From assembly GCA_016782495.1 (NCBI GenBank), contig JADHYL010000007.1, positions 1 through 22,078 on the forward strand: 22,078 nt of DNA, given 5' to 3'. Source of the stretch: Candidatus Omnitrophota bacterium. GTDB lineage: Bacteria; Omnitrophota; Gorgyraeia; JABMRN01; RBG-13-46-9. Shown piece by piece: positions 13,402 through 20,851 of this stretch (positions are counted from its first letter, which is position 1; each line of letters begins with the position of its first letter). The position numbers and the translations under genes were made by a program. Under the pieces are notes generated by a model. That model worked only from the letters and a program-made list of their open reading frames with translations. It had not been told where the DNA came from and ran no database searches.

Positions 13402-14156
13402 TAGTAATTTTATTATTGCTGTCGGCTTGTCTAAGCGGGTGTTCCAAAAAAGAAGTTGCCTCTCCGGAAGCCAAAAGACCCTCCGAGAGCATTCCCGCGG
13501 AGGAACTTTTACAGATCAAGCAGGAGGTTTATTCTTTCAGGGTTGAGGGTTTTGGCAAGGATAGGAAAATAGAATGGAACCTGGAGGGCGAGTCGGCAAA
13601 CGTGGTGCTTAACGAGATAAAAATAAATAATTTAAAAGCCGTTTTTTACGACAAGGGCGTTACGTTCACGCTTCTCGCGGACAGAGCCGTTTATAATAAG
13701 AAAAACCAGGATATAGAACTCGAGGATAACATAATAGGAACGACCTCAGACGGCGGGGAACTCGTTACGGATTACGCGAAATGGAACTCCGAAACCGAGG
13801 AAATCACGACCGATTCCGAGGTCCTCATAAAGAGGCAGAATATAACATGTAAAGGCGAAGGCGCTATTACCAAACCGCGCCTCAAATGGGTGACGTTTCA
13901 GCGGGAAGTGGAAGTGAATATAGCGCCGGATAAAAAAATCGTATGCAGTGGTCCCTTTGAGATAGATCTCGAAAAAAACGTGGCCATTTTCAACAACAAT
14001 GTTAAAATAACGGATAAAGACAGCGATACCTTTACGGACAGGCTGACGGTTTTTTTAAATCCCGAAACAAACGAAGTTGCGAGGATCATCACCGAAGGAA
14101 ATGTCAGGGTAGAGCACAGGGGACGCATAGAAGACATAGGCAAGACGTCGTTTTAA
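13374..14156 (+). CDS. lptC: LPS export protein LptC as lipoprotein, with LptA/OstA-like C-terminal half
   Basis: LptC joins the inner-membrane LptB2FG transporter to the periplasmic bridge that carries LPS outward. Here the N-terminus is a lipoprotein signal, LIVILLLLSACLSGC with lipobox LSGC (C23), instead of the uncleaved helix of E. coli LptC. Residues 45-165 form an LptC-type beta region (VYSFRVEGFGKDRKIEWNLEGESANV, LADRAVYNKKNQDIELEDNI, GGELVTDYAKWNSETEEI). Residues 165-255 add further strands resembling LptA/OstA (GPFEIDLEKNVAIFNNNVKI, DRLTVFLNPETNEVARIITEGNVRVE). At 260 residues it exceeds E. coli LptC (191), so the gene may fuse both roles. No separate lptA follows; lptB comes 29 nt later. 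The start overlaps the acyltransferase by 28 nt, without a strong ribosome site. Confidence 0.85.
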   Translation: MENKISRSLIVILLLLSACLSGCSKKEVASPEAKRPSESIPAEELLQIKQEVYSFRVEGFGKDRKIEWNLEGESANVVLNEIKINNLKAVFYDKGVTFTLLADRAVYNKKNQDIELEDNIIGTTSDGGELVTDYAKWNSETEEITTDSEVLIKRQNITCKGEGAITKPRLKWVTFQREVEVNIAPDKKIVCSGPFEIDLEKNVAIFNNNVKITDKDSDTFTDRLTVFLNPETNEVARIITEGNVRVEHRGRIEDIGKTSF

Positions 14157-14185
14157 AAAGCTCAAAAGCATAAAAAAGAATTATA

Positions 14186-14908
14186 ATGCATTTATTAGAA
14201 ACAAAAGGATTGATAAAAGAGTACGCCGGCAGGCGCGTTGTGGACGGCGTGGATATAAACGTCAAGCGCGGAGAAGTGGTGGGGCTTTTGGGGCCCAACG
14301 GCGCCGGAAAAACAACCACTTTTTACATGGTAACCGGCATAATATCTCCGGACAAGGGAAAAATAACTTTTGACAGAAAAGACATAACCAACATATCGAT
14401 GCACCACAGGGCCCGCAGAGGCATCGGGTACCTCTCGCAGGAGCCTTCGATCTTTCGCAAGCTCACCGTGGAGGAAAACATATTAGCCATTCTTGAGACG
14501 CTTGATTTCTCCCGGAAAGAGCGCAAGCGCCGTTTGGGCGAGCTTTTGGAGGAACTTAAGATTTCGCACTTAAGGAAAAGCAAGGCCTACACCTTATCCG
14601 GCGGAGAAAGGCGAAGGCTTGAGATAACGCGCGCTTTGGTAACCAACCCTATGTTCATATTGCTGGACGAGCCCTTTAGCGGCATAGACCCGATAGCTGT
14701 TTACGATTGCCAGGAGGTCATAAAGGAGCTAAAGGAGAAGAATCTCGGAATACTTCTTACGGACCACAACGTGCGGGAGACATTGACCATTACCGATCGC
14801 TCTTATCTCATGTGCGGAGGGAAAATACTCATATCAGGCACCAAGGACGAGCTCATAACCAACCCGAAAGCCCGGGAGATATATCTTGGCGAAAAGTTTA
14901 CCATGTGA
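14186..14908 (+). CDS. lptB: LPS export ABC transporter ATP-binding protein
   Basis: The cytoplasmic ATPase of the LPS extraction complex LptB2FGC. Walker A is GPNGAGKTT (K42), the signature is LSGGERRRLEI, Walker B is FILLDEPFSGIDP (E162 as catalytic base), and the switch histidine is H194 in TDHNVRET. The C-terminal LMCGGKILISGTKDEL and the 240-residue length match E. coli LptB (241); the RRRLEI form of the signature favours LptB over branched-chain amino acid ATPases. The membrane partners lptF and lptG are not in the window. The last 23 bases hold the promoter for tig. Confidence 0.95.
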   Translation: MHLLETKGLIKEYAGRRVVDGVDINVKRGEVVGLLGPNGAGKTTTFYMVTGIISPDKGKITFDRKDITNISMHHRARRGIGYLSQEPSIFRKLTVEENILAILETLDFSRKERKRRLGELLEELKISHLRKSKAYTLSGGERRRLEITRALVTNPMFILLDEPFSGIDPIAVYDCQEVIKELKEKNLGILLTDHNVRETLTITDRSYLMCGGKILISGTKDELITNPKAREIYLGEKFTM

Positions 14909-14914
14909 TATAAT
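14886..14914 (+). promoter_or_regulatory. Sigma70-like promoter of tig, leaderless geometry
   Basis: TTGGCG (14886-14891) and a perfect TATAAT (14909-14914) are 17 nt apart and overlap the end of lptB. Only nine bases separate the -10 box from the tig ATG, and no Shine-Dalgarno site fits, so a leaderless or 2-3 nt leader mRNA is expected. Confidence 0.6.
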
Positions 14915-14923
14915 TGGCTGCTT

Positions 14924-16198
14924 ATGAGAACGCGAATAAAAAACATAGAAGAGTGTACGAAACTTCTTCAAATCGAAATTCCCCCCGACCTGGTTGACAA
15001 AACCACAAAAGAGGTCTACCAGAATATAAAAAAGGTGGCGAAAGTGCCTGGTTTTCGCCCGGGAAACACGCCGCAGGACCTCCTGGAAAAACATTACAGA
15101 AAGACGGCCGAAGAGGAAGTCCTTAAAATACTCATTCCGGAAGGCTACAAAAAAGCCGTTGAAGATCACAAGATAGTTCCTGTCGGCATGCCGGAGGTTT
15201 TTAACGTCAATCTGGAAAAAAACAAGCCCCTTACTTTCGAGGCCAGGGTTGACACAAGGCCGGCGGTAAAATTAAAAAATTATAAGGGCTTTAGGGTAGT
15301 CAAAACAAGGATTTCGGTGTCGCGGGAGGAAGTTGACGAAACCCTTTTAAGGCTACGTAACATGTACGCGAAATACAAGGATGCCGAAGGGTGCGTAAAA
15401 AAAGGCGACTACGCCATCTCGGACGTTGAGGCGTTTATAGACGATAAGCCGATAACCAAGTTGAACAAAAACATGTGGATTCTGGCCGATAAAGAGGCTT
15501 CTCTTTTGGGCATGGGCGAGGACCTCATAGGCGCCTCAAAGGGCCAGACCAAGGAGATCGATACTAAACTACCCGAAAATTACCCGGACAAGAAATACGC
15601 CGGGAAGGCTGCAAAATTCAAAATAGCCGTAAACGAAATTAAAGAAAAGGAACTTCCGGTCCTGGACGACGCGTTCGCCAAGAATCTCAACTCCCAGGAT
15701 ATGGATAGCCTTAAAAAAGAAATCGAGACGCAACTTTTCGCGCGCAAGGAAAAGGACCTCACCATAAACATGAAAAACCAGATCCTGGAAAAACTTCTTA
15801 AGGACAATAAATTTTCCGTGCCCGCCAGCCTTGTTAAAAGGCAAAAGGAGGTTTTCGCGAAACGGCTGGAAATGGACCTTTCCGAAAAGGGCGTCGCGAA
15901 GGAAGAAGCGGAGAAAAAAATAAAGGAACTGGATAAAAAGCTGGAAGAGGACGCAAAAGATAAAATACGTATCTATTTTATCCTGGATGAGATAGCCGAG
16001 AAGGAAAAAATAGAGGTAAATAAAAAAGACATAGACGCGAGATTGAGCCAGATCGCCTTATCCACTGGAAGGCCCCAGGAGGAGGTTAGAAGCTATTACG
16101 AGAAAGAAAATCTTTTAGGCGGTCTTGGCGAGGAAATAAAAGAGGATAAGGCCCTGGAGTTTTTACTTAAAAACGCGGAAATTACAGAAGGAAAATAA
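14924..16198 (+). CDS. tig: Trigger factor, with divergent PPIase domain
   Basis: A ribosome-associated chaperone for nascent chains. The ribosome-binding loop is GFRPGNTP (43-50), equivalent to the E. coli GFRxGK signature. The N-terminal domain spans about 1-145, the central FKBP-like domain about 150-245 and the helical C-terminal domain 250-424 (LPVLDDAFAKNL through ALEFLLKNAEITEGK). The length is close to E. coli (432). The central domain has KKGDYAISDVEAF where active domains have a D-x-x-x-x-D-F-x-G run, and LLGMGEDLIGASKGQ where E. coli has IPGFEDGIKGHKAG. The aromatic and glycine positions of the prolyl-isomerase pocket are therefore altered and this activity may be lost. clpP follows 10 nt later, the classic tig-clpP pairing. 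Confidence 0.93.
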   Translation: MRTRIKNIEECTKLLQIEIPPDLVDKTTKEVYQNIKKVAKVPGFRPGNTPQDLLEKHYRKTAEEEVLKILIPEGYKKAVEDHKIVPVGMPEVFNVNLEKNKPLTFEARVDTRPAVKLKNYKGFRVVKTRISVSREEVDETLLRLRNMYAKYKDAEGCVKKGDYAISDVEAFIDDKPITKLNKNMWILADKEASLLGMGEDLIGASKGQTKEIDTKLPENYPDKKYAGKAAKFKIAVNEIKEKELPVLDDAFAKNLNSQDMDSLKKEIETQLFARKEKDLTINMKNQILEKLLKDNKFSVPASLVKRQKEVFAKRLEMDLSEKGVAKEEAEKKIKELDKKLEEDAKDKIRIYFILDEIAEKEKIEVNKKDIDARLSQIALSTGRPQEEVRSYYEKENLLGGLGEEIKEDKALEFLLKNAEITEGK

Positions 16199-16204
16199 GG
16201 AGGT
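16197..16204 (+). promoter_or_regulatory. Strong Shine-Dalgarno site of clpP
   Basis: AAGGAGGT, a full match to the anti-SD core, overlaps the tig stop codon and sits four bases before the clpP ATG. It shows that canonical SD initiation is in use in this genome, in contrast to the leaderless starts. Confidence 0.9.
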
Positions 16205-16208
16205 AGCC

Positions 16209-16808
16209 ATGAGCGTACTAGTCCCGATGGTTATTGAACAGACAGGCAGAGCCGAGCGGGCATACGATATTTATTCCAGGCTTCTTAAAGACAGGATAGT
16301 TTTTATCGGCACCCCGATCGACGATAACGTTTCAAATATCATGATTGCGCAGCTTCTTTTCCTGCAGATGGAAGACCCGGAAAAGGATATAAGCATTTAC
16401 GTAAATACGCCGGGCGGACACGTTACGAGCGGCCTTGCGATTTACGATACCATACAATTCGTAAAACCCGACGTCAACACCTATTGCGTCGGCCAGGCGA
16501 CCAGCATGGGAGCGCTCTTACTGGCGGCGGGCACGAAGGGGAAACGGTTCGCGCTTCCCCACGCGCGCATCATGATACACCAGCCATGGGGCGGCGTGCA
16601 GGGCCAGGCGACCGATATAAGCATACAGGCGAAAGAAATCTTAAGGCTGAAAGAAAGAATAGAAGAAATACTTGTCAAGCATACCGGACAACCAATGGAT
16701 AAAATAAAAAAGGACACCGACAGGGATTACTTCATGTCAGCCGAAGAAGCGAAGAAATACGGGTTGGTGGACGAAGTGATAGAGACGATGAAGAGGAAGA
16801 AGAAATAA
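16209..16808 (+). CDS. clpP: ATP-dependent Clp protease proteolytic subunit
   Basis: The serine peptidase barrel that works with ClpX or ClpA. The triad is S99 (GQATSMGALLL), H124 (RIMIHQPWGG) and D173 (TDRDYFM), each offset by +2 from mature E. coli ClpP (S97, H122, D171), so alignment is secure. NTPGGHVTSGLAIYDT carries Thr where NSPGG is usual. The 199 residues begin MSVLVPMVIEQTGRAERAYDIYSRLLKDRI, with a short propeptide at most. The expected neighbour clpX is not downstream; an aminotransferase gene follows after 18 nt. Confidence 0.97.
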   Translation: MSVLVPMVIEQTGRAERAYDIYSRLLKDRIVFIGTPIDDNVSNIMIAQLLFLQMEDPEKDISIYVNTPGGHVTSGLAIYDTIQFVKPDVNTYCVGQATSMGALLLAAGTKGKRFALPHARIMIHQPWGGVQGQATDISIQAKEILRLKERIEEILVKHTGQPMDKIKKDTDRDYFMSAEEAKKYGLVDEVIETMKRKKK

Positions 16809-16826
16809 GGGCGGGAGGAACATAGC

Positions 16827-17912
16827 ATGACGAAGCAATACCTTATGACCCCCGGGCCGACTCCGATTCCAGAGAAAATCGCGGAAGCGATGGCAAAACC
16901 TATCATACATCACAGGACGCCGCAGTACATGGAGTTCACAAAGGCCGTAAACGGTAACTTAAAAAAAATATTTAAAACCGCGAACAACGTATTGACCTTT
17001 ACTTCAAGCGGAACGGGAGCGATGGAGGCAAGCGTCGTCAATACGCTCTCAAAAGGCGATACCGCGGTCGTTGTGATAGGCGGTAAATTCGGCGAGAGAT
17101 TTGCAGAAATATGTAACGCTTACGGCGTAAACGTCGTTCCTATAGATGTGGAGTGGGGCGCGGCGCCGGATCCCTCCAGGGTAGAAAAAGCTCTGAAAGA
17201 AAATCCGGATGCCAAGGCCGTATTTACGCATCTTTGCGAGACCTCCACCGCTACGGTGTACGACGTCAAGTCTATAGGTAATATTGTCGCGAAAACCGAC
17301 GCGATCCTGGTCGTGGACGCTATAAGCGGGCTCGGCTCGGATGAATTTGAAATGGACAAGTGGAATGTTGATATTGCAATCGGAGGTTCGCAAAAGGCCT
17401 TTATGATACCGCCCGGACTTTCTTTTTGCGCGGTAAGCAAGAAAGCGTGGGAGCTTGTTAAAAAATCCACCCTCCCGAAATACTATTTTGATTTTAAAAA
17501 ATACGACAAGCTCATAGAAAAATCCGACAATCCGTGGACGCCGGCCATAACGCTTGTTATAGGCCTCGAAAAAGCCCTTTCCATCATTATGGCCGAAGGG
17601 GTGGATAATTTCATAAAAAGACACATGAGAGACGCTGAATTCGTGCGCCAGTACCTTAAAGAACTGGGCCTTGAGATTTTTCCCAAGAGCCCTTCAGATG
17701 CCGTAACGGCTACTAAAGTCCCGAAAGAGATCGATACCTCAAAGCTTATTAAATCATTGAAGGCTAAGGGCGTTATTTTCGCGGGCGGCCAGGGCGAACT
17801 TAAGGGCAAAATATTCAGAATTGCGCACATGGGCGGGATAAACCGCGAAGACCTCGAGCGCGCGCTCGGAATACTCAAAGAAACTCTGAAGGAAGAGAAT
17901 ATAAAAGTATAG
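16827..17912 (+). CDS. Class V aminotransferase (serine-pyruvate/alanine-glyoxylate type)
   Basis: A PLP enzyme that moves an amino group between an amino acid (serine, alanine or phosphoserine) and an oxo acid. It begins LMTPGPTPIP with HHRTPQYMEF, typical of the alanine-glyoxylate/serine-pyruvate group. FTSSGTGAMEA binds the cofactor phosphate, VVDAISGLGSDEF supplies the Asp contacting the pyridine ring, and the Schiff-base lysine is K190 in GGSQKAFM. The C-terminal HMGGINREDL is typical. Ribosome site GGGAGGAA (16813-16820) lies six bases before ATG. It sits directly upstream of serA, and in lineages without a classical serC such enzymes are thought to perform the transamination step of serine synthesis; this is an inference here. 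Confidence 0.9.
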   Translation: MTKQYLMTPGPTPIPEKIAEAMAKPIIHHRTPQYMEFTKAVNGNLKKIFKTANNVLTFTSSGTGAMEASVVNTLSKGDTAVVVIGGKFGERFAEICNAYGVNVVPIDVEWGAAPDPSRVEKALKENPDAKAVFTHLCETSTATVYDVKSIGNIVAKTDAILVVDAISGLGSDEFEMDKWNVDIAIGGSQKAFMIPPGLSFCAVSKKAWELVKKSTLPKYYFDFKKYDKLIEKSDNPWTPAITLVIGLEKALSIIMAEGVDNFIKRHMRDAEFVRQYLKELGLEIFPKSPSDAVTATKVPKEIDTSKLIKSLKAKGVIFAGGQGELKGKIFRIAHMGGINREDLERALGILKETLKEENIKV

Positions 17913-17940
17913 TTGTCGTTAGCGGAACCGGAGGAATTAA

Positions 17941-19527
17941 ATGACAATTAAAATACTTGTAAGCGATCCGTTGGCAGAAGAAGGTTTGGCGATACTTAAA
18001 GCTGAGAAGAATTTCAAGGTTGACGTGAAACCGAAACTTCCGCCGGAGGAGCTTAAGAAGATCATCCCTGATTACGACGTGCTTCTTGTGCGCAGCGAAA
18101 CAAAGGTTACAAAAGATATTTTAAAAGAGGCAAAGAAGCTTAAGTATATCGGAAGGGCAGGCGTGGGGTTGGATAACGTGGATGTCGAGGAGGCCTCCAA
18201 GCGCGGCATAATTGTCATGAACGCTCCCGGCGGTAATACCATTTCGACGGCAGAGCACGCCTTTTCGCTGATACTGGCGCTCTCGCGAAACATAGCGCAG
18301 GCCAACGCGTCAGTCAAAAAAGGCGAGTGGGAAAGAAAGAAATTCATGGGCGTTGAACTTTACGGAAAGACTCTGGGCATCATAGGATTGGGCCGGATCG
18401 GCTCTGAAGTGGCAAAATTCGCCACTGCCTTTAGCATGAAGGTGATCGCGTGCGACCCATTTCTCATCCCTGAAAAGGCAAAATCATTAGGCATAGAGTC
18501 GGTAAAGCTTGACGAGATTTTCAAAAGGTCGGATTACATAACAGTCCACGCGCCAAAAACCAACGATACTTTTCATATTATAGGAGAAGGTGCTTTCAAG
18601 AAGATGAAAAAAGGCGTCAGAATCATAAACTGCGCAAGGGGTGGAATCGTGGATGAAAACGCGCTTATGAAAGCCATAGAGGATGGCATCGTGGCCGGAG
18701 CGGCGTTGGACGTTTATGAAAAAGAGCCGCCCAAAGACTCAGAGATTGTCGCAATGGAAAAAGTTGTTACAACCCCTCATCTCGGGGCCTCAACTGAGGA
18801 GGCGCAAATAAATGTCGCCATAGACGTGGCGAACAGCATAAAAGACGCCATAACGGGAAAAGGCATAAGAAACGCGGTGAACGTGCCTTCAATCGAGCCG
18901 GGACTTTTAAAAATAATAGAACCTTATCTGGCCCTGTCGGAGAAGATCGGAAGCATGCACGCCCAGCTCGCCGAAGGTTATATAAAAAAGGTGAAGATAA
19001 AATACGTCGGGGATATTATTTCATATAACTTAGACCACATGACGAGGTCTATCATAAAGGGAATGCTTGCGCTGGCTCTGGAGGAAAATGTAAATTATGT
19101 AAACGCCATGGTAATAGCGCGCGAGCGCGGCATAACAATAAGCGAGGAAAAAACAAAAGAAATACAGGACTTCGCGAACCTCATATATGTGGAAATTGAG
19201 ACCGATAAAATGAAAAGCTCTATAATGGGAACGCTTTTTACGAAAGTAGATCCGAGAATAGTAAAAATTAACGAATTTTATGTTGATGTTGTTCCAGAAG
19301 GCAGCATGCTTGTTATTTTCAACCAGGATAAGCCCGGCATAGTGGGAGAGATCGGAACGATTCTGGGGAAAAATAAAATAAATATTGCGGGTATGAGCTT
19401 CGGCCGCGTGAAACCGGGCGGAAGCGCTATCACTGTTTTAAACGTTGATGGCGCGGTTTCCGAAACGGCGCTCGGCAAGATACGCAAAGCGAAACATATA
19501 AGAGAGGTTAAGTATATAAAGCTGTAA
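17941..19527 (+). CDS. serA: D-3-phosphoglycerate dehydrogenase (long form with ASB and ACT domains)
   Basis: It oxidises 3-phosphoglycerate to 3-phosphohydroxypyruvate with NAD, the first step of serine synthesis. The NAD-binding loop is GLGRIG (149-154). The catalytic set is R233 (NCARGGIVDE), E262 (DVYEKEP) and H280 (TPHLGAS), with the 29 and 18 residue spacing of the human and other long-form enzymes. Residues about 320-450 form the allosteric substrate-binding domain and 455-528 an ACT domain (MLVIFNQDKPGIVGEIGTIL), which suggests feedback by serine. The length of 528 residues is normal for this form. Ribosome site GGAGGAA (17930-17936) lies four bases before ATG. It is probably co-transcribed with the aminotransferase before it and the next gene, 7 nt downstream. 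Confidence 0.97.
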   Translation: MTIKILVSDPLAEEGLAILKAEKNFKVDVKPKLPPEELKKIIPDYDVLLVRSETKVTKDILKEAKKLKYIGRAGVGLDNVDVEEASKRGIIVMNAPGGNTISTAEHAFSLILALSRNIAQANASVKKGEWERKKFMGVELYGKTLGIIGLGRIGSEVAKFATAFSMKVIACDPFLIPEKAKSLGIESVKLDEIFKRSDYITVHAPKTNDTFHIIGEGAFKKMKKGVRIINCARGGIVDENALMKAIEDGIVAGAALDVYEKEPPKDSEIVAMEKVVTTPHLGASTEEAQINVAIDVANSIKDAITGKGIRNAVNVPSIEPGLLKIIEPYLALSEKIGSMHAQLAEGYIKKVKIKYVGDIISYNLDHMTRSIIKGMLALALEENVNYVNAMVIARERGITISEEKTKEIQDFANLIYVEIETDKMKSSIMGTLFTKVDPRIVKINEFYVDVVPEGSMLVIFNQDKPGIVGEIGTILGKNKINIAGMSFGRVKPGGSAITVLNVDGAVSETALGKIRKAKHIREVKYIKL

Positions 19528-19534
19528 AGGGGTA

Positions 19535-20788
19535 ATGAAAATGAAGAAAAAAGAAAACATAATCAGAATTATCGATGTAACCAATAGGGACGGCGTCCAG
19601 ACGTCGCGGCTCGGCTTAGCGAAACTACAGAAAACAATGATAAACATTTATCTAAATGAGATAGGCGCATATCAGAGCGAGTTCGGTTTTCCTGTTACGC
19701 GTCACGAGACAAATTACTTAAACGCCAATTTAAAGTTAGCCGAAAAAGACGTTTTAAAACCGATTATACTCGAAGGATGGGTGCGCGCGATAAAAGAAGA
19801 TGTCATGGCAGCAACCGAGATGACGGATGTTCGGCACCTGAATCTCTCTGTTTCCACTTCGGACCAGATGATTCAGGGAAAATTCAAAGGAAAATATACC
19901 AAGAAAGACGTTATAGATAACATGGTAGAGGCGGTAAAAACGGCAAGAAAAAAAGGCATAAAAACCATAGGCGTGAATGCCGAAGACGCTTCAAGGAGCG
20001 ACATGGGGTATCTGGTGGAGTTTTCGCTGGCCGCAAAGGAAGCGGGCGCGTGCCGGATAAGATATTGCGATACGTTGGGGTATGACGATCCCTTTACCAT
20101 ATATGACCGCGTAGCGCACCTTGCTTCAAGCGTTGAAGTTCCTATAGAGCTTCATTGTCATAATGATTTGGGAATGGTCGTGGCCTGTAGCGTCGCCGGC
20201 GCTAAAGCGGCAATCGATTCAGGGGTGGACGCTTACATAAATACGACCGTAAACGGCATGGGCGAACGCGCCGGGAACGCCGACCTTGTCAGCGTTATCC
20301 TGGCGATAAAGTATTCGAGCGGCTTTAAGGGAAAGTACAGACTGGACGAGAGGATAAATTTAAAAATGGCCTGGAAAATCGCGAAATACGCCTCTTACGC
20401 TTTCGGCATACCGATTCCTGTAAACCAGGTAGCTGTCGGCAACAACGCCTTCGCGCACGAATCCGGAATACACGCCGACGGCGCGTTAAAAGACAGGCGT
20501 AACTACGAACTTTACGATTTTGAGGAACTCGGCCGCGGCGAACCCGAGATTATAGAAACCGGAAGAAGCATTACCGCGGGCGAATATAGCGGGATAAAAG
20601 GTTTCAGGAATGTTTACGAGAAGTTAGAGGTCAAGTTTAAAAACCAGAAAGAGGCGAATAAAATTCTGGAACTGGTACGTTACGCAAACGTTCACACGCA
20701 AAAACCTCTGACCGAAGATGAGCTTTGCTTTATCGCGAAATATCCGGATATAGCGAAGGAAATTTTCACGATGTCGCCTCTAAAATAA
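19535..20788 (+). CDS. Homocitrate/isopropylmalate synthase-family enzyme; possible Re-citrate synthase
   Basis: A DRE-TIM metallolyase that adds the acetyl group of acetyl-CoA to a 2-oxo acid. The entry motif is DVTNRDGVQ (14-22), in place of the usual DTTLRDGEQ. Metal-binding HCHNDLG has H207 and H209, and GMGERAGNADL and NNAFAHESGIHADG follow. The 417 residues include a short C-terminal extension but no LeuA-type leucine-regulatory domain. The DVTNRDGVQTSRLGLAKLQKTMINIYL opening (14-40) recalls the clade holding Re-citrate synthases of anaerobes, from my memory of the family, so citrate synthesis is as likely as homocitrate synthesis. The AGGGG at 19528-19532 is only two bases from ATG 19535 but eight from the in-frame ATG 19541, so the true start may be the third codon. 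It ends before palindrome copy 4. Confidence 0.85.
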   Translation: MKMKKKENIIRIIDVTNRDGVQTSRLGLAKLQKTMINIYLNEIGAYQSEFGFPVTRHETNYLNANLKLAEKDVLKPIILEGWVRAIKEDVMAATEMTDVRHLNLSVSTSDQMIQGKFKGKYTKKDVIDNMVEAVKTARKKGIKTIGVNAEDASRSDMGYLVEFSLAAKEAGACRIRYCDTLGYDDPFTIYDRVAHLASSVEVPIELHCHNDLGMVVACSVAGAKAAIDSGVDAYINTTVNGMGERAGNADLVSVILAIKYSSGFKGKYRLDERINLKMAWKIAKYASYAFGIPIPVNQVAVGNNAFAHESGIHADGALKDRRNYELYDFEELGRGEPEIIETGRSITAGEYSGIKGFRNVYEKLEVKFKNQKEANKILELVRYANVHTQKPLTEDELCFIAKYPDIAKEIFTMSPLK

Positions 20789-20797
20789 GCGAACACT

Positions 20798-20824
20798 ACC
20801 TATCGAAGTCCGACTTCGATAGGT
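20798..20824. repeat. 21-nt palindromic element, copy 4 (before purA)
   Basis: Core 20801-20821 has the same arms with central base C, as in copy 3. Flanking ACC and GGT extend it to a perfect 27-nt palindrome. It lies ten bases after the preceding gene, 12.6 kb from the transposase. No T-tract follows, so it is a dispersed element and not an obvious terminator. Confidence 0.95.
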
Positions 20825-20825
20825 T

Positions 20826-20846
20826 AAACCGAAAACCGAAAACCTA
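20826..20846. repeat. AAACCGA heptamer array before purA
   Basis: AAACCGA, AAACCGA and AAACCTA occur back to back with exact 7-nt period, starting two bases after palindrome copy 4 and ending five bases before the purA ATG. No Shine-Dalgarno site is visible. Confidence 0.85.
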
Positions 20847-20851
20847 AACTT

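Noticed and set aside
20798..20824. Palindrome copy 4 as a rho-independent terminator
   Set aside because: Strong symmetry but only a one-base centre, no T-tract on either strand, and the same element occurs inside coding sequences.
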